Shown here in pieces: positions 1 to 7,346 of a DNA stretch of 23,177 bases. Origin of the DNA: Eubacterium sp. CAG:248. GTDB lineage: Bacteria; Bacillota; Clostridia; Lachnospirales; Lachnospiraceae. A program made the position numbers and the translations under genes. Position 1 is the stretch's first letter. Every line of letters begins with the position of its first letter. The notes beneath the pieces were generated by a model. That model saw only the letters and a program-made list of their open reading frames with translations, made no database searches and was not told the DNA's origin. The stretch lies in NCBI GenBank assembly GCA_000436475.1, contig FR886187.1, positions 1 to 23,177 on the forward strand. The letters run 5' to 3'.

Positions 1-37
1 TCGTCACCAACTAATATTCAATTAAACAACAAAATTT

Positions 38-1468
38 TTAAAGAAGTTCCTTAAGCAGCTTATTAACCATACCCGGATTAGCCTTACCCTGCATAGCTTT
101 CATAGTCTGGCCTACAAGGAATCCGATAGCCTTCTCCTTGCCTGCTCTGTAATCAGCTACAGACTGTGGATTATCAGCTATAACCTTCTCAACTGTTGCC
201 TTAAGTGCACCTTCGTCATTAACCTGCTTAAGTCCATTTTCCTCAATATACTTATCTGGATCAATATCCTCGTCAAATATCTTCTCGAATATTTCCTTAG
301 CAACATTACTGTTAATAGCGCCCTCATCTGCAAGCTCAATAATTCTTGCAAGACTCTTAGGTGAGAATGTGATATCCTCAGGATCCATATTCTTTTCCTT
401 TAAAATACGCATAGTCTCTGTAATAAGCCAGTTAGATACTTTCTTTGGTTTATTGCATAAGGCTGTTGTTTCTTCAAATATATCAGCAAGCTTCTTAGAA
501 TCAGTAATCATATTGATATCATAATCAGGAATTCCGAATTCTTCCTTATAGCGAAGCATTTTCTCATCCTTAAACTCAGGCTGTGCTTCCCTGATAGTAT
601 CAAGCCATTCTTCGCTTATGTGGATTGGTACAAGGTCTGGATCAGGGAAATATCTATAATCCTGTGCATCCTCTTTAGAACGCATAGCATATGAATATTC
701 CTTATCATCATTCCATCTTCTTGTTTCCTGAACAACCTGTCCACCAGCTTCAATTATATCTATCTGTCTTGCTGTTTCAGCCTCAATAGCTCTCTGAATA
801 GCTGAAAATGAGTTAAGATTCTTAGTTTCTGTTCTTGTACCGAATTCAGTACTGCCTTTTTCTCTTACAGAAAGATTGACATCAGCTCTCATAGAACCTT
901 CCTGAAGCTTACAATCAGATGCTCCAAGATACTGGATAGTATTTCTTAACTTAGTAAGATAAGCAATAACCTCTTCTGCATTTCTCATATCTGGCTCAGA
1001 TACGATTTCTATAAGAGGCACACCTGAACGGTTATAGTCAACATAGGATACATCCTCCCATTCATCATGTATAAGCTTACCTGCATCCTCTTCCATATGA
1101 ATCTCGTGAATTCTTATAGACTTCTCTGTTCCATCTTCAAGCTTTACATCTACATGGCCATCACGGCATATAGGCAGATATAACTGTGATATCTGATAAT
1201 TCTGTGGATTATCAGGATAGAAATAATTCTTTCTATCAAACTTGCAGTCTCTTGTTATAGAGCAGTTAGTTGCAAGACCAACCGCCATAGCATACTCTAC
1301 TACCTTCTTGTTAAGAACTGGAAGAGAGCCTGGCATACCTGTACAAACAGGGCATGTGTGTGTATTAGGTGCTCCACCAAATGCTGTTGAGCAGCCACAG
1401 AATATCTTAGTCTTTGTAGCAAGTTCAACGTGAACTTCAAGACCAATAACTACTTCATAATCTTTCAT
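38..1468 (-). CDS. gatB: Asp/Glu-tRNA amidotransferase subunit B
   Basis: 476 aa, the usual length of GatB. It is the kinase/tRNA-binding subunit of GatCAB, which phosphorylates and then amidates Asp-tRNA(Asn) or Glu-tRNA(Gln) in the cytoplasm. The N-terminus has the family opening (YEVVIGLEVHVEL) followed by a zinc-site-like cysteine set (CGC near residue 24 and CPVC near residue 39), then the cradle-domain segment with ADVNLSVR near residue 195. The last ~150 residues form the helical plus YqeY-like tail ending in GMVNKLLKELL. It is the last gene of aspS-gatC-gatA-gatB and starts 15 nt after gatA, behind a GGAGG-type ribosome binding site. Its stop is 37 nt from the window edge, and no terminator is visible in that stretch. 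The identification is very secure. Confidence 0.97.
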   Translation of the reverse strand: MKDYEVVIGLEVHVELATKTKIFCGCSTAFGGAPNTHTCPVCTGMPGSLPVLNKKVVEYAMAVGLATNCSITRDCKFDRKNYFYPDNPQNYQISQLYLPICRDGHVDVKLEDGTEKSIRIHEIHMEEDAGKLIHDEWEDVSYVDYNRSGVPLIEIVSEPDMRNAEEVIAYLTKLRNTIQYLGASDCKLQEGSMRADVNLSVREKGSTEFGTRTETKNLNSFSAIQRAIEAETARQIDIIEAGGQVVQETRRWNDDKEYSYAMRSKEDAQDYRYFPDPDLVPIHISEEWLDTIREAQPEFKDEKMLRYKEEFGIPDYDINMITDSKKLADIFEETTALCNKPKKVSNWLITETMRILKEKNMDPEDITFSPKSLARIIELADEGAINSNVAKEIFEKIFDEDIDPDKYIEENGLKQVNDEGALKATVEKVIADNPQSVADYRAGKEKAIGFLVGQTMKAMQGKANPGMVNKLLKELL

Positions 1469-1483
1469 TGCCTGACCTCCTCC

Positions 1484-2929
1484 TTATTCAAATCTTCCTC
1501 GTGCCTGCTCATATGAATATGCAGCACGAATTATATTATTTTCCTTAAAGCAGTCGCCTATAAGCTGTACACCTATTGGAAGACCCTTAGAGTCCTTTCC
1601 ACAAGGTACACTTATTCCTGGAAGACCTGCAAGGTTAACGGATATTGTATATATATCGCCAAGATACATCTTGATAGGGTCTGCTAAAGATGAGCCTATC
1701 TTAGGCGCAGTTGTTGGTGCAACAGGTCCAAGTATTACATCATACTTTGCAAATGCTTCATCAAATGCTTTCTTAATAAGAGCCTTTACTCTTAATGCCT
1801 TTAAGTAGTAAGCATCATAATAGCCTGAGCTGAGAACGAATGAACCAAGCATTATTCTTCTCTTAACCTCAGGTCCAAAGCCCTCTGAACGTGTCTTCTT
1901 GTACATATTGTGAAGACCTTCATACTCACTTGTCCTGTAACCATACTTAACGCCATCGAATCTTTCAAGGTTAGAGCTTGCCTCAGCGGCAGCTATTGTA
2001 TAGTAGGTAGGTATAGCATACTCTACAAGGCTTAAGTCGAATTCTTCAACTATGGCACCCTTTTCTTCAAGCACCTTAGCTGCCGACATAACAGCTTCCT
2101 TAACCTCAGGATCAAGTCCATCGCCAAAGTAGTCTCTTGGAATACCTATCTTAAGTCCCTTAACATCATCTACTAAAGCCTTTGTAAATGCTGTATCTTC
2201 TCTCTTTACTGATGTAGAATCCTTATCATCCTTTGCTGCTATAACTTCCATAATAGTAGCACAGTCTGTTACATCCTTACATAATGGTCCTATCTGATCA
2301 AGTGATGAACCATAAGCTATAAGTCCATATCTTGAAACAGTACCATAAGTAGGCTTCATACCTACAACACCACAGTAAGATGCAGGCTGTCTTATAGAAC
2401 CACCTGTATCTGAACCAAGCGCCGCAAAGCACTCATTTGCTGCAACTGCTGCAGCTGAACCACCTGACGAACCACCAGGAACGTGCTCTGTATTTCTTGG
2501 ATTCTTAGTTGCTCCGAATGCACTTGTTTCTGTTGTTGAGCCCATAGCGAACTCATCCATATTAGTCTTACCGATAATAACTGCACCTGCCTCCTGAAGT
2601 CTTATAACTGCTTCAGAAGAAAATGTTGGAACAAAGTTACCAAGTATTTTAGAAGAACATGTTGTAAGCATGCCTTCTGTGCACATATTATCCTTAATAG
2701 CAAAAGGTACACCAGCTAAAGGTCCTGTAAGCTTTCCAGCCTTGATATCCTCGTCAGCCTTAGCTGCTGCCTGTAATGCTTTTTCCTTGTCAAATGTCAC
2801 ATAGCAGTTAAGCTCTGCTTCAGACTTTTCAATCTGAGCAACAACAGCCTGCATAGCTTCTACCGCTGTCACTTCACCTGCCTTAATCTTTGCAGCAAGT
2901 TCAACGGCTGTACAATCTAATAAACTCAT
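1484..2929 (-). CDS. gatA: Asp/Glu-tRNA amidotransferase subunit A
   Basis: Glutaminase subunit of GatCAB: it releases ammonia from glutamine and channels it to GatB. I start it at the ATG at 2929 (MSLLDCTAVE), 21 nt inside the longest frame, because an AAAGGA-type ribosome binding site lies just upstream. With this start the catalytic Ser-cisSer-Lys triad falls at K79, S154 and S178, which is the numbering known for GatA. Visible motifs are FAIKDN around K79, PGGSSGGSAAA at 151-161 and GSDTGGSIRQPA at 172-183. The length (481 aa) is normal. It follows gatC after a 124-nt gap that contains short AT-rich tandem repeats and precedes gatB by 15 nt. Confidence 0.97.
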   Translation of the reverse strand: MSLLDCTAVELAAKIKAGEVTAVEAMQAVVAQIEKSEAELNCYVTFDKEKALQAAAKADEDIKAGKLTGPLAGVPFAIKDNMCTEGMLTTCSSKILGNFVPTFSSEAVIRLQEAGAVIIGKTNMDEFAMGSTTETSAFGATKNPRNTEHVPGGSSGGSAAAVAANECFAALGSDTGGSIRQPASYCGVVGMKPTYGTVSRYGLIAYGSSLDQIGPLCKDVTDCATIMEVIAAKDDKDSTSVKREDTAFTKALVDDVKGLKIGIPRDYFGDGLDPEVKEAVMSAAKVLEEKGAIVEEFDLSLVEYAIPTYYTIAAAEASSNLERFDGVKYGYRTSEYEGLHNMYKKTRSEGFGPEVKRRIMLGSFVLSSGYYDAYYLKALRVKALIKKAFDEAFAKYDVILGPVAPTTAPKIGSSLADPIKMYLGDIYTISVNLAGLPGISVPCGKDSKGLPIGVQLIGDCFKENNIIRAAYSYEQARGRFE

Positions 2930-2950
2930 AGCATTTTTCCTTTCCTGCAT

Positions 2951-2994
2951 ATATTTTGTTATTGTACATAATATATTTCGTTATTTTACATAAC
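2951..2994. repeat. 22-bp tandem repeat between gatC and gatA
   Basis: Two adjacent 22-bp units (2951-2972 and 2973-2994) match at 19 of 22 positions; both contain GTTATT followed by TACATAA. A third, degraded copy starts at 2995 (ATATTCCGATATTGTA). Each unit is itself weakly palindromic (GTTAT-5 nt-ATAAC in unit 2). The copies lie in the intercistronic gap, upstream of the gatA ribosome binding site on the coding strand. No function is evident. Confidence 0.6.
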
Positions 2995-3053
2995 ATATTC
3001 CGATATTGTAATCTTCATCTGCCTGACGTAAAACGCAATAAAATACAGTATTA

Positions 3054-3347
3054 TTACTCCACCGTCTTAGGAACTATAAATCCATATTCATTAGCCTCTG
3101 GTGCATTGGCAAGTGTATCCTTGCTTCCGTCACCATTAGTAACAACATCCTCCCTCATGACATTATTCACAGGGAATACGTGTGACATAGGCTCAACACC
3201 TGTTGTATCAAGCTCGCCAAGCTTATCTATATAATCAAGCATGCTTGCCATATCCTTCTTTGCATCCTCTTTTTCCGACTCAGAAAGCTCAAGCTTAGCA
3301 AGAATACCTACATATTCGATAGTTTCATCACTAATCACATTAGCCAT
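3054..3347 (-). CDS. gatC: Asp/Glu-tRNA amidotransferase subunit C
   Basis: 97 aa, the normal size for GatC, the small belt-like subunit that holds GatA and GatB together. The sequence begins MANVISDETIEYVGILAKLELSE, with the typical early VxxxAxLxLsxxE pattern, and carries the conserved central segment LDYIDKLGELDTTGVEPMSHV that wraps GatA. It starts behind AAAGGATGG (9-nt spacing) and lies 23 nt after the aspS stop, so it is co-transcribed with aspS and with gatA and gatB downstream. Nothing is truncated or unusual. Confidence 0.95.
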   Translation of the reverse strand: MANVISDETIEYVGILAKLELSESEKEDAKKDMASMLDYIDKLGELDTTGVEPMSHVFPVNNVMREDVVTNGDGSKDTLANAPEANEYGFIVPKTVE

Positions 3348-3370
3348 AACATACCATCCTTTCTTTCATA

Positions 3371-5116
3371 TTAGTCTCTGACCTTAATATGAACCTCTCT
3401 TAACTGCTGTTCTGTTACCTCATTAGGTGCTCCACACATAAGATCCTGTGCTGTACCACTCATTGGGAATGGGATAACCTCACGGATATTCTCTTCATTT
3501 CTAAGGAGCATAATCATACGGTCAACACCTGGTGCCATACCTGCATGTGGTGGTGCACCGAACTGGAATGCGTTGTAAAGTGCTCCAAACTTAGCCTTAA
3601 GTACTTCTTCATCATATCCGGCAATTTCAAATGCCTTAACCATAATCTGCATATCATGGTTACGCACAGCACCTGATGATAATTCAACACCATTACATAC
3701 GATATCATACTGGTAAGCAAGAATATCAAGCGGATCCATAGTATTAAGTGCTTCAAGACCACCCTGTGGCATAGAGAATGGATTGTGTGTAAAACCAATC
3801 TTCTTAGTTTCAGGATCTCTTTCAAACATAGGGAAATCATTTACATAACAGAATCTGTATGCATTTTTCTCTATTAAATCAAGGCGTGCGCCAAGCTCGT
3901 TACGAATCTGTCCTGCAAAGAATGCAGCTTTATCTTCCTTATCAGCGATAAAGAATATTGTATCTCCTGCCTGAAGTCCTGCAAGCTCTCTGATCTCGCC
4001 CTTAAGCTCATCTGGGATAAACTTATCAATAGGTCCCTTATATGAAAGGTCTTCAAGAACCTCAAGGTAACCAAGTCCGCCCATACCGATTCCTGTAGCG
4101 AACTTAAGAAGCTTCTCATGCTGTCCCTTTGAAAGCTTAGCATGAACATTAATAGCTCTTACAGTCTTGTTCTGGAATGGCTTAAATGTACATTTATTGA
4201 AGAAATCGGACAAATCTATAATTCTAAGTGGGTTTCTAAGGTCTGGCTTATCTGAACCAAACTCAAGCATAGCCTGCTTATAGCTTATGATTGGATAAGG
4301 AGCCTGTGTTACAACTGAACCTTCTGGTGCAAACTTTGCAAATGTTTCTGTAAGCACTTCTTCACCTACTGCAAATACTTCTTCCTGAGTAGCAAAGCTC
4401 ATCTCAAAGTCTAACTGATAGAATTCTCCTGGTGAACGGTCAGCTCTTGCATCTTCATCTCTGAAGCAAGGTGCTATCTGGAAATACTTATCAAAACCAG
4501 ATACCATAAGAAGCTGCTTGTACTGCTGTGGTGCCTGTGGAAGTGCATAAAACTTACCCTTATATTTTCTTGATGGAACGATATAATCTCTTGCACCTTC
4601 TGGTGATGAAGCACAAAGAATAGGTGTCTGGATTTCAAGGAAGCCCATATCTGTCATCTTCTGGCGAAGGAATGATATAACCTTTGAACGGAATACCATA
4701 TTATCCTTAACCTTAGGATTTCTTAAGTCTAAATATCTGTACTTAAGTCTTACATCTTCTCTTACTTCCTTAGATGTCTGGATTTCAAATGGAACCTGCT
4801 GGTAAACCTGTCCTAATACTGTAATCTTCTTAGCTTCAAGTTCAATAGTTCCTGATGGAATCTTAGGATTATATGTTTCCTCATCTCTCTGTTCCATAAC
4901 ACCATCGATACTGATACACTCTTCCTTCTTAATACCCTTTAAGAGTTCTGGTTCACGGATAACTACCTGTAATACTCCGTACATATCTCTTAAATCGATA
5001 AATGAAACTCCACCGTGGTCACGGATGTTCTCAACCCATCCTGATACCTTCATCTGCTTTCCAATGTCGTTTTCACTTACATTCTGTAATGTGACATCTC
5101 TGTAAATGTTTGCCAT
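3371..5116 (-). CDS. aspS: Aspartyl-tRNA synthetase (probably non-discriminating)
   Basis: 581 aa class II synthetase charging tRNA(Asp) and, if non-discriminating, tRNA(Asn). Domains seen: N-terminal OB-fold anticodon domain (about 1-105, GWVENIRDHGGVSFIDLRD), class II catalytic core with motif 2 (FRDEDARADRSPGEFYQLD, ~218-236), the bacterial GAD insertion (~280-410), and motif 3 (GMAPGVDRMIMLL near the C-terminus). His34 in RDHGG matches the anticodon-domain His reported for bacterial non-discriminating enzymes. Linkage to gatCAB points the same way: Asp-tRNA(Asn) would be passed to GatCAB for conversion to Asn-tRNA(Asn). The start at 5116 follows GAGAGGAG with ~11 nt spacing and is the first gene behind the T-box leader. 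Confidence 0.96.
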   Translation of the reverse strand: MANIYRDVTLQNVSENDIGKQMKVSGWVENIRDHGGVSFIDLRDMYGVLQVVIREPELLKGIKKEECISIDGVMEQRDEETYNPKIPSGTIELEAKKITVLGQVYQQVPFEIQTSKEVREDVRLKYRYLDLRNPKVKDNMVFRSKVISFLRQKMTDMGFLEIQTPILCASSPEGARDYIVPSRKYKGKFYALPQAPQQYKQLLMVSGFDKYFQIAPCFRDEDARADRSPGEFYQLDFEMSFATQEEVFAVGEEVLTETFAKFAPEGSVVTQAPYPIISYKQAMLEFGSDKPDLRNPLRIIDLSDFFNKCTFKPFQNKTVRAINVHAKLSKGQHEKLLKFATGIGMGGLGYLEVLEDLSYKGPIDKFIPDELKGEIRELAGLQAGDTIFFIADKEDKAAFFAGQIRNELGARLDLIEKNAYRFCYVNDFPMFERDPETKKIGFTHNPFSMPQGGLEALNTMDPLDILAYQYDIVCNGVELSSGAVRNHDMQIMVKAFEIAGYDEEVLKAKFGALYNAFQFGAPPHAGMAPGVDRMIMLLRNEENIREVIPFPMSGTAQDLMCGAPNEVTEQQLREVHIKVRD

Positions 5117-5247
5117 CTTATTAATAGCTCCTCTCTTATTGTTTTATATTGTTAATGTGTGTCTTGTTGCAGCTGATAAATATATTGTTCCTGCTTTCTG
5201 CAAAGGCTGTAACGATATGACTTAGTTGGCAATCGTTATCTGCACGC

Positions 5248-5280
5248 AAAAAACCCGGAATGCCTTACCAGCATTCCGGG
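5248..5280 (-). terminator. Terminator of the T-box leader
   Basis: Perfect 10-bp stem CCCGGAATGC / GCATTCCGGG with a 7-nt loop (5254-5280), followed on the minus strand by six T (5248-5253). It lies about 130 nt before the aspS start and is the off-state structure of the T-box switch. Confidence 0.95.
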
Positions 5281-5632
5281 ACGAATAATACATAATTATC
5301 CGCGGTACCACCCGCATTGAACGAAATCTGCTTCTGAATAGCTGTCATCTAGAAACTTTTCATCAATAACTTAACCACTCAGGCTTCTTATCATTCCTCT
5401 TTAAGTACTTAACGCGTACAACGTAATAACCTACATATATCACTTACCTGTCTATAACAGCTGCGTACATTCAGCATTATAAACATATTCCAGGGCATTG
5501 ATATAATTCAGATATTCAACTCCGGAGTGTTCCTCTTGACAATTCCCTGTGTATGCTTTCAGTCGGTGGCATCACTTTCCTGTCAGGTTCCATGAAAAGA
5601 AGTCTCTTTCCCAGTCTTTAATATATTCATAT
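5248..5632 (-). promoter_or_regulatory. T-box riboswitch leader of aspS-gatCAB
   Basis: The coding-strand leader holds the near-invariant T-box GGGTGGTACCGCGG (5300-5313). It is followed by a terminator (5254-5280) whose 5' arm region CGTCCCGG can alternatively pair with the CGGG of the T-box to form the antiterminator. Upstream is a Stem I region: a TGACA/TGTCA distal stem encloses an AUGC...GCAU hairpin, and then comes GAGGAACACTCCGGAGTTG (5517-5535), which matches the usual 3' side of a specifier loop (GAAnnn..GGAG). The triplets there are GAA (5530-5532), AAC (5529-5531) and CAC (5527-5529); no GAC Asp codon is present. AAC would sense uncharged tRNA(Asn). The 5' boundary is inferred from the promoter; the element itself is very secure. 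Confidence 0.95.
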
Positions 5633-5638
5633 AGATGA

Positions 5639-5668
5639 ATAATAGCATATCCTTATGAATTATGTCAA
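5639..5668 (-). promoter_or_regulatory. Promoter of aspS-gatCAB
   Basis: Consensus -35 TTGACA (5663-5668), an 18-nt spacer and -10 TATTAT (5639-5644) on the minus strand. Transcription would start near 5632, at the beginning of the T-box leader. It sits 57 nt after the nitroreductase stop, so the aspS operon has its own promoter. Confidence 0.85.
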
Positions 5669-5725
5669 TCTATAACACAATTTTATTTTGCAAATCTTAT
5701 GTGTATATTAGCGACTTTACATTTA

Positions 5726-6250
5726 TTACACTCTGTATACCCAGTTATCCTTTCTTGGCTGGCACTGTGGCTCATCTCCATCTGCATATCCAAGTATACA
5801 ATGTCCAATTCCTTCATAATCACCTTCTATGCCAAGTGATTTAAGTATCTCTTTACCCTCTGCACTTTCAAACTCTTCCTTAGCTCTATGTATCCAGCAG
5901 CTATCTACGCCAAGCGCATGTGCTTCAAGCATAAGATTACCCATAACTAAAGAACCATCATATACATATGTAGGCATACTCTTATCAGCCAGAACAACAA
6001 GTACAACCGGTGCACCATAGAATGGATCAAAGTCTTCTGGTTTACCCATAAATGCGGCATTCATCTTAGAAAGCTTATTTCTAAGCTCCTTATCGGTAAC
6101 AGCGAGTATAATAGGTGACTGCCTGTTCATGCCTGTAGCTGCATATGTTCCAGCTTCAACTATCTTATCTATAATATCTGTAGGAACCATGTCACTTTTA
6201 TACTTTCTTACGCTTCTTCTTGTCTTAATTATTTCCAATATATCACTCAT
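5726..6250 (-). CDS. Nitroreductase family protein
   Basis: 174 aa, a short member of the FMN-dependent nitroreductase family. The N-terminus has the FMN-phosphate motif RRSVRKY (11-17), followed by IVEAGTYAATGMNRQSP, the usual A-x-x-A-P/G-s-x-x-N/R-q-P region. Next are GAPVVLVVLAD near residue 81 and the helix DGSLVMGNLMLEAHALGVDSCWIHR, typical of the dimer/FMN interface, and the C-terminus is IGHCILGYADGDEPQ..R. These enzymes reduce nitroaromatics, quinones or related substrates using NAD(P)H; the substrate cannot be told from sequence. Its ribosome binding site is AAAGGAAG. It lies 79 nt after the Dabb gene with no terminator between and may be the last gene of the long upstream series. 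Confidence 0.9.
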   Translation of the reverse strand: MSDILEIIKTRRSVRKYKSDMVPTDIIDKIVEAGTYAATGMNRQSPIILAVTDKELRNKLSKMNAAFMGKPEDFDPFYGAPVVLVVLADKSMPTYVYDGSLVMGNLMLEAHALGVDSCWIHRAKEEFESAEGKEILKSLGIEGDYEGIGHCILGYADGDEPQCQPRKDNWVYRV

Positions 6251-6329
6251 AGTAAACTTCCTTTCCGATAGTACTGCGTAAATAATTCAGTTTTTATATT
6301 CGCAGCTTAATCAATAATTTCAGTTAATT

Positions 6330-6632
6330 CTACACTTCATAATCAAGGCATGATCTTACAGCTGTATATGGACGAACCTTCCCATCTGCAACTGCAACGT
6401 GAAGTGGATTAGTGCTGTATGCCTTAAGCGCATCTGCATCTGTAAATGTTGTATCAAGCATAACATCTACTGTTGATGTTGGTAATCCATTAATATTAAC
6501 TTTGACATCTACAAGTCCTGGTATCTTTCCTGCAAGTCCCTCAAGACCTGCCTTAATACCTGCTTTTACATTTTCTTTCTCTTCTGCTGTAAGTTCTTCC
6601 TTTAACTTCCATAATATAACATGTTTAACCAT
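6330..6632 (-). CDS. Dabb (stress-responsive A/B barrel) domain protein
   Basis: 100 aa forming one complete Dabb ferredoxin-like barrel domain. The signature start MVKHVILWKLKEELTAEE is present, including the His after VK and the long first helix rich in Glu/Lys. The middle has the beta strand VDVKVNINGLPTSTVDVMLDTTFTDADALKAYSTNPLHVAVADGKVRPY, whose YSTNPLHVAVADGKVR block is the most conserved part of these proteins. Dabb proteins are small cytoplasmic dimers; some act as accessory or catalytic parts in stress or biosynthetic settings, but for stand-alone bacterial copies the function is unknown. It lies between the lipoprotein and the nitroreductase on the same strand, with gaps of 93 and 79 nt. 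Confidence 0.88.
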   Translation of the reverse strand: MVKHVILWKLKEELTAEEKENVKAGIKAGLEGLAGKIPGLVDVKVNINGLPTSTVDVMLDTTFTDADALKAYSTNPLHVAVADGKVRPYTAVRSCLDYEV

Positions 6633-6725
6633 AATATTTTATTAAGCTTCCTTTCTAATCACATTTATTAGTTCATAAACTGAAATCTTATTTTACTGCT
6701 GACAGACTATTATTAAAATCCACAA

Positions 6726-7307
6726 TTAACTAAGCTTGAGATTAAGATACTGGATAGAAGAAACTTTATCATCTTTAATGATGATTGTTAATTTCATATC
6801 CTTGCAATTATATATTTTGTTAGTTCCATTCACTTCTGATGGCTTACCATATAATTCTTCAACCTTTGATGCATCTGCACCTATATAAAGGCCTTCCTGT
6901 GTTGATACCGAATCATCCTGTAAAACTACCGCTGATATATAATCAACACCTTTTAACTGATATGTGTCAACTTCATATCCTCCATATGTGTATATAACAT
7001 CAAGATCACCAAATGCACAGCTTGGAGATTCAAACTTAGATAATGGATCACCAAGTTTTGCAAGTATATCAGCTGCCTCAGCATCTATTGTAATCTCTGT
7101 ATTATTTATCTTAAATACATAATCCTTACCTGTATTTTCATTCTTGCTGTTGTCCTTGCTGCTGCCAGCCCCCTTCTGCTGTTGTGTCTTTGCCTGCTCA
7201 TTGTTATTGACATTACCTGATATCTGCTTTTCGTCTGAACTACCACAGCCTGTTAATGCTAACACTGTAGCTGCTATTAATATTCCGCTAACTATTTTCT
7301 TCTTCAT
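6726..7307 (-). CDS. Lipoprotein of unknown function, last likely gene of the Dlt-like cluster
   Basis: 193 aa with a clear lipoprotein signal: MKKK, a hydrophobic stretch, then LTGC with Cys21 as the lipidated residue. Residues 22-60 are a low-complexity Ser/Gln/Asn/Lys linker. The rest (about 64-193) is one globular domain with the pattern PSCAFGDLDVIYTYGGYEVDTY, then QDDSVSTQEGLYIGADASKVEELYGKP. I recognise this pattern from clostridial lipoproteins and it may have a BamE/BLIP-like fold, but I cannot name a function. It starts 39 nt after the adenylating ligase stop, behind GGAAAGG, so it is probably co-transcribed and would act on the outer face of the membrane, where the transferred group would end up. 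Confidence 0.8.
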   Translation of the reverse strand: MKKKIVSGILIAATVLALTGCGSSDEKQISGNVNNNEQAKTQQQKGAGSSKDNSKNENTGKDYVFKINNTEITIDAEAADILAKLGDPLSKFESPSCAFGDLDVIYTYGGYEVDTYQLKGVDYISAVVLQDDSVSTQEGLYIGADASKVEELYGKPSEVNGTNKIYNCKDMKLTIIIKDDKVSSIQYLNLKLS

Positions 7308-7346
7308 TACTTTTCCTTTCCAGTATTTATTTACAATACTTACTTC

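Noticed and set aside
6251..6329. Possible terminator between the Dabb and nitroreductase genes (CTGCG/CGCAG)
   Set aside because: Only five pairs, a long loop and no T-run on the minus strand.
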